64,000 nt of DNA from UKL13-3 sp040387195 (GTDB taxonomy: Bacteria; Bacteroidota; Bacteroidia; UKL13-3). Positions 26,536-34,148 of the stretch are shown here, in pieces. The stretch is from NCBI GenBank assembly GCA_040387195.1, contig JAZKEF010000006.1:124001-188000 (forward strand), in the 5' to 3' direction. The translations under genes were made by a program, and so were the position numbers. Position 1 is the stretch's first letter. Each line of letters starts with the position of its first letter. The notes below the pieces were generated by a model that worked only from the letters and a program-made list of their open reading frames with translations, did not search any database and was not told the origin of the DNA.

Positions 26536-27753
26536 CTAAAGCTTCGTGATTTTCTCAACAGCAGTTTCCCCATCTTGTTGAATCACCAAAACATACCGGC
26601 CACTCTTCAGTACCGACAGATCAATTGCACTCTCTATAAATTTAGATTCATATACAACTTGTCCGATTAGGTCATATACTTTAACACTTGCACTCTTATA
26701 CTCAATGTCTCCAAGATGAATTGTAATGGATTCAGTAAACGGATTTGGATATACGACATGCTTTTTTGCCGGATTTACCGGACCTGAAATTCCTGTTGAG
26801 CCTCCATTTATTGTTTTGATAATTGTTCCGTGATCACCAACAATAAATCCTGTTTCCCTGTTAATAAAACACACAGCTGTAAACGGCATATTAACACCTG
26901 AACTTTGCGCAACCCATGTGAGCCCGCCATCAATTGTTTTCTGAATACCCGAAAAGGCTGAATTTCCACCAACTACATAACCGGTTGTATCATCAACAAA
27001 AAATACATCCAGATTACCATCATTGGAAACCGCTTGCTGTTTGTTCCAATGATCTCCCCCGTCTGTTGTTTTAAAAATTTCACCTTTCCATCCCACTATA
27101 TATCCAATAAGAGGTGATGGAAAATGGATACTTTGCAAAAAACCGGTTGTATCCTGAATAGGAACAGTAGTCCACGAGCTTCCACCATTTGCCGTTTTTA
27201 ATATGATGGAATTAGTGAATGTCCCTCCTACAGCCAACCCATGCAAACTATCCGTGAAAGATACAGACATTAATATTGAACGGGTACCTGACGGAATAGA
27301 ATCCCATGTGTTCCCGCCATTTACTGTCTTAAAAATGCATCCATGATCTCCAACAATAAAACCTGTTGTGGGTGATAAAAAGAATACATCATGAAAGTAT
27401 CCATGGAAAGGGAAATTGATCTCAGACCAGTTTGTTCCGGCATCAACCGTTTTATACATAACTGCATTCCCCGTTTTACCACTTAACCCCACTGCGAATC
27501 CGGTATTTTTATCTGTAAAAAACAATCCTTCTAAACCCAATTGTGTGGCTTTTGGTGTCCACGTTGTTCCTCCGTTTACTGTTTTCAACATGACTTCTCC
27601 GCCTGTAACAAAGCCAGTGTCTTTATTCAGAAACACCACATCAGTTAGTATTGAGTTGGCTGCACCGGAAGTTTGTGGAACCCATTGAGCACTTACTTTA
27701 CAGGCTACCTGTAACATAACAACCATTAATACTATTTTGAGCAACTGTTTCAT
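26536..27753 (-). CDS. Secreted YCF48-like beta-propeller protein with T9SS sorting domain
   Basis: 405 residues. The signal peptide is MKQLLKIVLMVVMLQVACKVSAQ. Seven repeats of the type TGFVVGDHG...IxKTxNGGxTW follow (for example GFIVGDHGCIFKTVNGG and GYIVGWKGEIFKTTDGG), the hallmark of the YCF48/BNR-like family, which fits a seven-bladed beta-propeller. The last 75 residues (VVYPNPFTESITIHLGD ... SGRYVLVIQQDGETAVEKITKL) are a T9SS type A sorting domain, so the propeller is displayed on the surface or released. The plant and cyanobacterial YCF48 role in photosystem II assembly does not carry over. Ligand unknown. Confidence 0.9.
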   Translation of the reverse strand: MKQLLKIVLMVVMLQVACKVSAQWVPQTSGAANSILTDVVFLNKDTGFVTGGEVMLKTVNGGTTWTPKATQLGLEGLFFTDKNTGFAVGLSGKTGNAVMYKTVDAGTNWSEINFPFHGYFHDVFFLSPTTGFIVGDHGCIFKTVNGGNTWDSIPSGTRSILMSVSFTDSLHGLAVGGTFTNSIILKTANGGSSWTTVPIQDTTGFLQSIHFPSPLIGYIVGWKGEIFKTTDGGDHWNKQQAVSNDGNLDVFFVDDTTGYVVGGNSAFSGIQKTIDGGLTWVAQSSGVNMPFTAVCFINRETGFIVGDHGTIIKTINGGSTGISGPVNPAKKHVVYPNPFTESITIHLGDIEYKSASVKVYDLIGQVVYESKFIESAIDLSVLKSGRYVLVIQQDGETAVEKITKL

Positions 27754-27819
27754 TAGCCGGATCCTATTTATTCCACAAATTAGGCTATTTCACGAAAACT
27801 AAAAGCCATCGATTGAATC

Positions 27820-27850
27820 TTTGTTCTATTTCCAAAAAAATCTATACTTT
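27820..27850 (+). promoter_or_regulatory. Candidate promoter of the membrane LuxR-type regulator
   Basis: TTTG (27820-27823), 19 bases, then TATACTTT (27843-27850), close to the TAnnTTTG consensus at the expected spacing. The start codon at 27858 is so close that the mRNA would have almost no leader. Confidence 0.4.
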
Positions 27851-27857
27851 AGCCTTC

Positions 27858-28325
27858 ATGCAATTCAACACAAAGCACAAAGAAATTCTCCTGTATGGCA
27901 TATCCATGGCCGTGTTGCTGCTGTTGCTGCAATGGCTGGAGGCGCGTTTTATTGTGTTTAATTACCGACTTGATATTTTCATCGGTGCCATTGCCATCAT
28001 CTTTACCGTGCTGGGTGTTTGGCTTGCACTTAAACTTATCAAACCCAAAGTGGAAACCCGTATTGTGGAGAAGGAAATATACATTCACCAAACAACACCC
28101 ACAGAAATAAACCAACAGGAAATCGAACAACTGGGGATCAGCAAACGTGAACTGGAAGTTTTGGATTTAATGGCCAGGGGCATGAGCAATGAAGAGATTG
28201 CAGCGGCATTGTTTGTAAGTTTGAATACGGTGAAAACACATTCGTCCGGCATTTTTGTAAAACTGGATGTGAAACGGAGAACCCAGGCCGTGGAAAAAGC
28301 TAAGCGACTTCGTATTATACAATAG
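27858..28325 (+). CDS. Membrane-anchored LuxR-type HTH regulator
   Basis: 155 residues from the ATG at 27858; an upstream in-frame TTG (27813) would overlap the promoter. Two transmembrane segments come first (ILLYGISMAVLLLLLQWL and IFIGAIAIIFTVLGVWLAL). A charged linker follows (KVETRIVEKEIYIHQ), then a GerE/LuxR-type helix-turn-helix (LGISKRELEVLDLMARGMSNEEIAAALFVSLNTVKTH...KLDVKRRTQAV). The DNA-binding domain should face the cytoplasm. There is no receiver or sensor domain, so the signal would come through the membrane part or a partner. The target genes are unknown; the DUF4199 membrane protein follows 300 bases downstream. Confidence 0.85.
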   Translation: MQFNTKHKEILLYGISMAVLLLLLQWLEARFIVFNYRLDIFIGAIAIIFTVLGVWLALKLIKPKVETRIVEKEIYIHQTTPTEINQQEIEQLGISKRELEVLDLMARGMSNEEIAAALFVSLNTVKTHSSGIFVKLDVKRRTQAVEKAKRLRIIQ

Positions 28326-28363
28326 GCTAAATAGGTGAATCTGTTATTCCTTGATTCATTTTT

Positions 28364-28440
28364 ACCACGAGGAACGCGAAGCAAGCACAAGCTTCACTAT
28401 AAATTTGTGCCCTTTGAGCTTGCCTAGTGCTCCTTGTGGT
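28364..28440. repeat. Imperfect 23-bp inverted repeat
   Basis: Arms 28364-28386 and 28418-28440 match at 18 of 23 positions (ACCACGAGGA against ACCACAAGGA on the complement), with a nested GCACAA/TTGTGC stem inside. It could end the upstream LuxR transcript or be a dispersed repeat remnant. Confidence 0.55.
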
Positions 28441-28514
28441 TAGATGGAATCTTCATTGAGAAACCAATATCAATCGTTTAGCCGTACTTTGGTGAAAGAA
28501 AGCCATTAACAAAA

Positions 28515-28568
28515 TCATACTTTCAGGTGAAAATAACCCGGTATTACCAAAATCACCCGAAAGTATGA
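28515..28568. promoter_or_regulatory. Inverted repeat upstream of the DUF4199 gene
   Basis: A 16-base arm (28515-28530) pairs with 28553-28568 with one mismatch over a 22-base spacer, about 50 bases before the DUF4199 start. It may be an operator, an attenuator or a leftover repeat. Confidence 0.45.
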
Positions 28569-28590
28569 AGGATAACGGGAGGTTTGAGGA

Positions 28591-28598
28591 TAGTTTTG
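28591..28598 (+). promoter_or_regulatory. TAnnTTTG box of the DUF4199 gene
   Basis: TAGTTTTG matches the TAnnTTTG box exactly and lies 21 bases before the ATG at 28620. No TTTG box is found at the expected upstream spacing. Confidence 0.4.
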
Positions 28599-28619
28599 CC
28601 TCCATAATTTAATAAACAT

Positions 28620-29162
28620 ATGAAAAGAAACATGTTAGTATTTGGCACCATTGCGGGAGTAATTGTTGCCACATTTATGGGTATCTCGATGGCAGTAATG
28701 GGATGCGATTCGGAAAGTATGAGTGGTGGAAACGGAGGCATGATCATCGGCTTTGCATCTATGGTTATGGCATTCTCGCTGGTATTTGTAGGTATCAAAA
28801 ATTTCCGCGACAAACAAAATGGCGGAACCCTCACCTTTGGACAGGGATTTTTACTCGGGTTTATGATCAGTCTGATTGCATCCACCATTTACGTGGCAAC
28901 CTGGGCAGTGGAGTTTCATTATTTTATGCCCGATTTTATTGATAAGTACTCGGCCATGCAAGTTAAACAGCTACAGGAAAGTGGTGTTTCAGGAGCTGCG
29001 CTGGATGCTGCCGTGAAAGAAATAGAAAGCAATGGCTATGACTATAAACACAACCCGTTAATCTTTACATTGTATACCTATATGGAAATTCTGCCGGTTG
29101 GAATTCTGATCACGCTCATCAGCGCATTGATCCTGAAAAGAAAAACTCCGGTTACGGCATAA
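28620..29162 (+). CDS. DUF4199 family membrane protein
   Basis: 180 residues with four predicted membrane helices (MLVFGTIAGVIVATFMGISMAVMG, MIIGFASMVMAFSLVFVGI, FLLGFMISLIASTIYVATWAV, ILPVGILITLISALIL). The arrangement NFRDKQNGGTLTFGQGFLLG between helices two and three is typical of DUF4199, a Bacteroidota inner-membrane family of unknown role. A soluble helical stretch (MPDFIDKYSAMQVKQLQESG) lies between helices three and four. It is preceded by an inverted repeat and a TAnnTTTG box, and followed by a palindromic repeat. Confidence 0.88.
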   Translation: MKRNMLVFGTIAGVIVATFMGISMAVMGCDSESMSGGNGGMIIGFASMVMAFSLVFVGIKNFRDKQNGGTLTFGQGFLLGFMISLIASTIYVATWAVEFHYFMPDFIDKYSAMQVKQLQESGVSGAALDAAVKEIESNGYDYKHNPLIFTLYTYMEILPVGILITLISALILKRKTPVTA

Positions 29163-29171
29163 AATTCTTTC

Positions 29172-29280
29172 ATCTGCGTAATTCGCGTCCCGCTAGCAGC
29201 GGGAGCGGGCAACACACTCTCGCGACATTGCGTGGTCGACAGGAAAGGTTGCCCGCAGATCTCGCAGATACCGCAGATTT
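29172..29280. repeat. Convergent-gene palindromic repeat, copy 3
   Basis: It starts ATCTGCGTAATTCGCGTCCC, continues through CGCTAGCAGCGGGAGCGGGC, then TCGCGACATTGCGTGGTC and TTGCCCGC, and ends GCAGATTTTTT. It fills the gap between the convergent DUF4199 and beta-helix lipoprotein genes. Confidence 0.75.
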
Positions 29281-29291
29281 TTTACGAATAC

Positions 29292-30710
29292 TTACTCGTA
29301 TGCTCCGATGGATGGGGCGGTAGTGCTGCGGGGTTTTTCGAGTAGGTCGGTGGTTACATTTACGAATATTCCCCTGCCCTTTGCGGGTGAGTTATCCTTT
29401 AACTGAAAATCATCGGTTGCCGGATTTACGAACAGCGGATCCTGATTCAGCATGTTTCCGTTTCCTTCGAGGGCGGTGAGTTTTGTTTTGAGCAAACACT
29501 GCTGAATCAACAAACTATTTGCCCCGCCCTGCGGATGGTTGTTGATGAGCATCTCTTCATCTTCGGTACCGAATACGATATTGTTAATCATCACCACATT
29601 CAACGGGAATGTTGCGATGATCTGCGTTCCGGCTTCGTTGGTTAACGGAGAATTATCGAGCAGGAATTGTTCGTTTTGCCTGTTAAAATTAAATGGATAG
29701 GCAGCAAAGGTATTGTGGTACAAATTGTAGGTACCGCCAAAGCGTCCGTAAAAAGTAAACTGTCCGCAATTGGCCACCACATTATTGATAGCCGTAACGG
29801 TAGCTGTAAAACACAGCAACCCTACAGACGACATATTTTTGATAATACTGTTGCGCAATACCAGTTTCGGATTCTGGTTATTGGCCAGCGAATCCACCCG
29901 CACACCAATCAGTCCGTTTTTGATTTGTGCATGGGTAATCACATTATCCGTGCTGCTCGATAACAGGTGAATGCTTCCCCACTGTCCTGCCCTGTCGCGA
30001 TAATCCGGGTCGAGCCTATCGCCTTCAAATATGACGGGGTTGGTTTGTGTTCCGTTTACCACTAAAGTTCCTGCAATCAATATAGCCGACTTTACATGCG
30101 AGTGTATTTTAGTTCCGGCATCAATGGTGAGGGTATATCCTTTGGGCACTAAAATGGAATCGTAAATCACGTAAGGTTTGTCGGCTGTCCAGTGCAGGTT
30201 TCCGTTTGTGCCGGTAAGCAATTCTCCGTTAAAATAATGAGCATCCTGTGCAAACGCAACCAGATCTACGTCCTGCAGGTTGCCATTGGTTTCAAACAAC
30301 AACTGGTCGGTAACAATAAACGGAGTATTTTGATTCACTGCATTAAGGTATACCTGTACAAAAATAACAATCGAATCCTTGCCTCTTATTTCTTTGCCAA
30401 CAATGGCATTGGTAGGCTGCCCGTCAATATTAATCTTATAAATACCATACAGGTTACCGGCAATGCGTATGTTAACCTTCACTCCCTTTTCGTTGTTATT
30501 GATTACCCATAATTGTTTGGTAATGGACAATGGCCTGTTGGTTCCCACCTGCGAGAACACGGTATCAAACATCACCGTATCCATTGAAAAGGCTAGGCGT
30601 GCCGAAGCATCGGTGGTAAACTCATCTTCTTTGCGGCACGAAAAAAAGAGGGCCGAAGAAAGGAGCAGAAATAAAAAATACTTTGAGGGTGACGTCAAAA
30701 TGGTATCCAA
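29292..30710 (-). CDS. Lipoprotein with right-handed beta-helix
   Basis: About 472 residues. A signal peptide with a lipobox (LLSSALFFSC, Cys25) predicts an envelope lipoprotein. The N-terminal 130 residues form a beta-sandwich-like region (DTVFSQVGTNRPLSITKQLWV). Residues of about 180-430 repeat beta-helix rungs (TLTIDAGTKIH, AILIAGTLVVNGT, NPVIFEGDR, WGSIHLLSSSTDNVITHAQI, LVLRNSIIKN). No ATG exists at the front; the best start is TTG at 30710, with a second TTG at 30698. The gene lies 44 bases after the TIGR01777 gene on the same strand and may be cotranscribed with it. No catalytic motif is recognised. Confidence 0.8.
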   Translation of the reverse strand: MDTILTSPSKYFLFLLLSSALFFSCRKEDEFTTDASARLAFSMDTVMFDTVFSQVGTNRPLSITKQLWVINNNEKGVKVNIRIAGNLYGIYKINIDGQPTNAIVGKEIRGKDSIVIFVQVYLNAVNQNTPFIVTDQLLFETNGNLQDVDLVAFAQDAHYFNGELLTGTNGNLHWTADKPYVIYDSILVPKGYTLTIDAGTKIHSHVKSAILIAGTLVVNGTQTNPVIFEGDRLDPDYRDRAGQWGSIHLLSSSTDNVITHAQIKNGLIGVRVDSLANNQNPKLVLRNSIIKNMSSVGLLCFTATVTAINNVVANCGQFTFYGRFGGTYNLYHNTFAAYPFNFNRQNEQFLLDNSPLTNEAGTQIIATFPLNVVMINNIVFGTEDEEMLINNHPQGGANSLLIQQCLLKTKLTALEGNGNMLNQDPLFVNPATDDFQLKDNSPAKGRGIFVNVTTDLLEKPRSTTAPSIGAYE

Positions 30711-30754
30711 AAACTTTGCGGTAATAATACGTAAAAAGGGCCGAAATAGTATGC

Positions 30755-31654
30755 TTACAGCAGATTGTTGAGCGCTGCATCAATGGTGGGATAGGTAAAG
30801 GAGAAACCGGTCTTCTGAATATGGTCGGAGCTTACCCACTGATCGGCCACCAGGGTTGAGGCAATGTCGCCAAACAATAGCTGCAACATAAACTTAGGAA
30901 CCGGAGGCAACAGGATGGGGCGGTGAAGCTTATCCGCCATGCTGCGGGTAAGGTCGGCATTGCTCACCGGAAAAGGGGCTACTGCATTATAAGGACCCGA
31001 CATTGTTGGATCTTCGATTGCCTTCATAAACATATTGCACAAATCATCAATATGGATCCAGCTCACCGTTTGTTTCCCACTGCCCAATGCTGCCCCGGCA
31101 TATAACCGGATGGGTTTGGCTACTTCGGGAATGAACCCTGCTTCTTTGGACAACACGATTCCTACTCTAATAATTACGGTGCGGATATTTACCTGTGTGG
31201 CTTTATTAGCCTCTGTTTCCCAATCATTACATACTCTGGCCAGAAACGTATCTCCGGGAGGCTGGTTTTCGGTGGCTATTCCTTTCACCTCATTACCGTA
31301 GATGCCGATTGCAGAAGTGCTCACCAACGAATCAACCTGTATGCGCTGTTGAATGAGGGTGTTCACCAACAGTTTGGTGGATTGGATACGGCTGTTGTAA
31401 ATTTCCTTTTTATAGGCGCGCGTCCAGCGGTGATCGGCAACACCGGCACCGGCAAGGTTAATAATGTGGTTGACTCCATTGAATGCAGCGAGATCAATGG
31501 TTCCGTGCACAGGACTCCATTCATACAGGCGAATGTCGTTTTTAATCCCTGCCTTGCGGCTAAGCAAAACAACCTCATAACCTTTAGCGATAAGCTTTTT
31601 TGTTAAATGAGTACCGATTCCTCCGGTACCCCCGGTGATCAATATCTTTTTCAT
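30755..31654 (-). CDS. TIGR01777 family NAD(P)-dependent epimerase (SDR39U1-like)
   Basis: 299 residues from the ATG at 31654 (MKKILITGGTGGIGTHL), the normal family length. The Rossmann motif GGTGGIG, HIINLAGAGVADHRWT and the LVSTSAIGIYG region define the TIGR01777 / SulA-like branch of extended short-chain dehydrogenases. A DUF1731-type C-terminus is present (FMLQLLFGDIASTLVADQWV). The substrate is unknown. In Bacteroidota this family is often found near light- and B12-type MerR regulators, and here it is divergent from such a gene. An in-frame upstream start at 31780 would overlap that regulator and is rejected. Confidence 0.9.
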   Translation of the reverse strand: MKKILITGGTGGIGTHLTKKLIAKGYEVVLLSRKAGIKNDIRLYEWSPVHGTIDLAAFNGVNHIINLAGAGVADHRWTRAYKKEIYNSRIQSTKLLVNTLIQQRIQVDSLVSTSAIGIYGNEVKGIATENQPPGDTFLARVCNDWETEANKATQVNIRTVIIRVGIVLSKEAGFIPEVAKPIRLYAGAALGSGKQTVSWIHIDDLCNMFMKAIEDPTMSGPYNAVAPFPVSNADLTRSMADKLHRPILLPPVPKFMLQLLFGDIASTLVADQWVSSDHIQKTGFSFTYPTIDAALNNLL

Positions 31655-31736
31655 TGTTTTTTTTACTACTCCTTTAAAACAAAAGTGTTTACGTTTATGT
31701 TTGCGACTATAAGAATAAATAACTACTCTACTCACC
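31655..31736. promoter_or_regulatory. Divergent promoter region between TIGR01777 gene and MerR regulator
   Basis: Only 82 bases separate the two start codons. GTTTAC-GTTTAT-GTTTGC (31687-31704) is a run of three 6-base direct repeats, a candidate operator for the adjacent regulator. No clear TAnnTTTG box is seen. Confidence 0.4.
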
Positions 31737-32639
31737 GTGGCCACTTTCTCGATCAAAGATATTGAAGCTGTTTCAGGCATCCGCTGTCATACCTTGCGGA
31801 TATGGGAGCAGCGGTATGGTATCATTTCACCGAAAAGAACGGACTCCAATATACGGTTTTATGATGACGAGGACCTGAAGTTCATCCTCAACATCAGCAT
31901 CCTGAACAAATATGGTTACAAGATTTCGGAAATAGCCCGGATGGAAAAAAAACATGTTTGTGAGCTGATCATGAAACTTTCGGGACACAACAACATTTAT
32001 GATAACCAGGTAAAGGGTTTGATCTCGGCCATGCTCTCCTTTGATGAATTTGCCTTTCACAATATTTTGAGTACAAGTGTACTTCAGATAGGCATGGAGC
32101 AAACCATGATGCGGGTTGTGTTCCCGTTTTTAAATGAAACAGGAATTTTATGGCAGGTAGGTTCCATTCATCCGTCACACGAGCATTTTGCTTCGGGTAT
32201 CATCAAACAAAAACTGTATGTGGCCATTGATGGAAATGTGGGCCGCTATGCCGAGTATAAAAAACGGTTCCTGCTTTTTTTACCCGAAAACGAACAACAT
32301 TCTTTGGGTTTATTGTTTGCCAATTATTTACTGAGGGCACGCGGACATGAGGTATTGTACCTGGGACAGGAAGTACCTATGCGGGATTTTAAAGATGCAC
32401 TCGGCAGTCACAAACCCGATTTTATTTTCACCATCCTTACCTCATCCCATATCAATACCGAAAAACATGCGTTTATAAATGCCATAGCCGGTATCTGGAG
32501 CGATGCACAGTTATTGCTCTCGGGAATTCAGGTTGCGTGTTGCGATAATGTGTATCCCCCTAATGTACGTATCATCAAAAAGATGGAGGACTTTATTCAG
32601 TTTGCAGACAGCCTTTCGGTAAACACGAACACTCCATAA
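31737..32639 (+). CDS. MerR-family regulator with cobalamin-binding domain (CarH/LitR type)
   Basis: 300 residues, starting at a GTG. The N-terminal MerR winged helix (FSIKDIEAVSGIRCHTLRIWEQRYG) is followed by a helical bundle and a B12-binding domain. Both cobalamin signatures of CarH photoreceptors are present: Trp139 followed nine residues later by Glu149-His150 (W-x9-EH), and Glu186-x-His188-x-x-Gly191, where the His would be the lower ligand. In CarH, adenosylcobalamin keeps the repressor bound in the dark, and light releases it. The same behaviour here is inference from the kept residues. The divergent TIGR01777 gene is the obvious target. A photolyase gene lies at the right edge of the window. 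Confidence 0.9.
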   Translation: MATFSIKDIEAVSGIRCHTLRIWEQRYGIISPKRTDSNIRFYDDEDLKFILNISILNKYGYKISEIARMEKKHVCELIMKLSGHNNIYDNQVKGLISAMLSFDEFAFHNILSTSVLQIGMEQTMMRVVFPFLNETGILWQVGSIHPSHEHFASGIIKQKLYVAIDGNVGRYAEYKKRFLLFLPENEQHSLGLLFANYLLRARGHEVLYLGQEVPMRDFKDALGSHKPDFIFTILTSSHINTEKHAFINAIAGIWSDAQLLLSGIQVACCDNVYPPNVRIIKKMEDFIQFADSLSVNTNTP

Positions 32640-32644
32640 CGGAA

Positions 32645-33343
32645 TTATTTCCCGCTTAACCCGCTTACCATTTTTTCCAGCTCTTTCTGGGTTACCAGTT
32701 TATAATCGGGTGATATGGTAAATAGTTGATCGGCAACTTTCTGTTTAATGACCACTTTGGCCGTTATGGTCATTTTTATACCCGATTGTTTTTGAGAATA
32801 TTCCATAATAAAACCATCCAGGTCTTTAAACAGCCGGTCGTTCTGGTCTTTCATTTTGGGCAATTTATCTGTGTAAAAACATTCTGAGCGAAAAATTTCT
32901 CCCTTCTCTTTTACTTCCACAATAGCTTTTTTACATTCATAACCGGCAATCATTTTGGTTCCATCCAGTTTGATCACGGAAATAACCGGCAACAAGCCTT
33001 CCTGCTCCGCAGCGAGTTCCTGCTTTTTCAATTCTGCTTTGGTTTGTTTCACGGCCAGTTTATTCCCCATCAGTTCCATCATCATCATCAGTTCTCCTGT
33101 TTGGGTATTGTTAATGGTGATCAGTTTTCCCATTACCGAACTTGGCATTTCGGTGCGCGATTGTTCCTTCTTAAAATAAACTGTAAGTTCTTTGGGCAAC
33201 ATATCTTTAACCCCCTCCATTTCACCACTGAGTTCGGGGTAAGTAACACCAAACAGCACCTTACCCTCAGAGAGTTTTCCCTGTGCAAACAATGACGTTA
33301 CAACACCTATACTTAGAAAGATAAAAAGAATTTTTTTGATCAT
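32645..33343 (-). CDS. Exported DUF4412-like protein
   Basis: 232 residues with a signal peptide (MIKKILFIFLSIGVVTSLFAQG), so periplasmic or outer-membrane associated. The central part has a beta-rich pattern (SEGKVLFGVTYPE, MIAGYECKKAIVEVKEKGE, SECFYTDKLPK) that matches DUF4412-type proteins of Bacteroidota, whose role is unknown. A Met-rich run (GELMMMMELMGNKL) is a natural part of this frame. It is the last gene of a tight leftward set, comEC, enoyl-CoA hydratase and this gene, with 16- and 12-base gaps. It converges with the MerR gene across 5 bases. Confidence 0.75.
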   Translation of the reverse strand: MIKKILFIFLSIGVVTSLFAQGKLSEGKVLFGVTYPELSGEMEGVKDMLPKELTVYFKKEQSRTEMPSSVMGKLITINNTQTGELMMMMELMGNKLAVKQTKAELKKQELAAEQEGLLPVISVIKLDGTKMIAGYECKKAIVEVKEKGEIFRSECFYTDKLPKMKDQNDRLFKDLDGFIMEYSQKQSGIKMTITAKVVIKQKVADQLFTISPDYKLVTQKELEKMVSGLSGK

Positions 33344-33355
33344 GTTTTTATCGTT

Positions 33356-34132
33356 TTACCAACTTAACTTTTCCTTATTTAAAAATGCCGAAATACCTTT
33401 TTTGCAATCATCGGTAGCACGTGCATTGGCATTCATGGCTGCCGCATAGTTCAGTCCCTCATCCAGCGATAATTGCTGCACCTCACGCAACATCTCCTTC
33501 ACCAGCGCCAGTGATTGTCCTGATGCTTGTTTACATAATTTGGTTGCAAAAGTAAATACCGTTTCTGCCAGTTTATCTGCTTCCACTACCTCATTTATTA
33601 ATCCATACTCCAATGCTTTGGTAGCGTCAAACACATCACCTGTAAGCAGGAGTTTTTTTGCAACATGCTCGGTTACTTTGCGCACCAAAAATACCATAAC
33701 AATAGCAGGCACAAATCCGATCTTTACCTCGGTATATCCAAAAGTTGCCTGCGGGGTGGCAAAACAAAAATCACATACAGTTGCCAGTCCGCTGCCACCT
33801 GCCAATGCCGGACCGTTAACTTGTGCTATCACTACCTTTTTGCAGTTGTAAATTAACTGAAACAGTTGCATCAGGTGTTGCGAATCGGCCAGGTTTTCTT
33901 CAAACGAATTTTGCTGCAGTTGCTGCAAATAGGCAAGATCGGCCCCGGCACAAAAAGCTTCGCCATTGGCGCGGATCACAATCACTTTACAGGTTTCATC
34001 ACGCTCGGCTACAACCAATGCATCTTTTATTTCCTGCACAAATTCAAAGCTCAGTGCATTGCGTTTTTCGGGGCGGTTTAAGGTAATGTACCCTACGCGG
34101 TTTGTTACTTCGTATAATACCAATTCACTCAT
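33356..34132 (-). CDS. Enoyl-CoA hydratase/isomerase (crotonase) family protein
   Basis: 258 residues from the ATG at 34132. The crotonase fold is clear: GYITLNRPEKRNALS, the oxyanion-hole segment AFCAGADLAYLQQL, and GPALAGGSGLATVCDFCFATPQ. The glutamate corresponding to rat Glu164 is kept (GYTEVKIG). The position of Glu144 reads Gly (GGSGLA), so ordinary hydration may be altered. Relatives are often named methylglutaconyl-CoA hydratase, which I cannot confirm. It lies between comEC and a DUF4412-like gene in one operon, and nothing in that set suggests a pathway. A longer in-frame start overlaps comEC and is not preferred. Confidence 0.85.
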   Translation of the reverse strand: MSELVLYEVTNRVGYITLNRPEKRNALSFEFVQEIKDALVVAERDETCKVIVIRANGEAFCAGADLAYLQQLQQNSFEENLADSQHLMQLFQLIYNCKKVVIAQVNGPALAGGSGLATVCDFCFATPQATFGYTEVKIGFVPAIVMVFLVRKVTEHVAKKLLLTGDVFDATKALEYGLINEVVEADKLAETVFTFATKLCKQASGQSLALVKEMLREVQQLSLDEGLNYAAAMNANARATDDCKKGISAFLNKEKLSW

Positions 34133-34148
34133 GTGTGAAAGATTAAGG

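Noticed and set aside
30755..31780. Longer TIGR01777 protein from an upstream start
   Set aside because: It would overlap the divergent MerR gene and put 42 non-family residues before the NAD motif.
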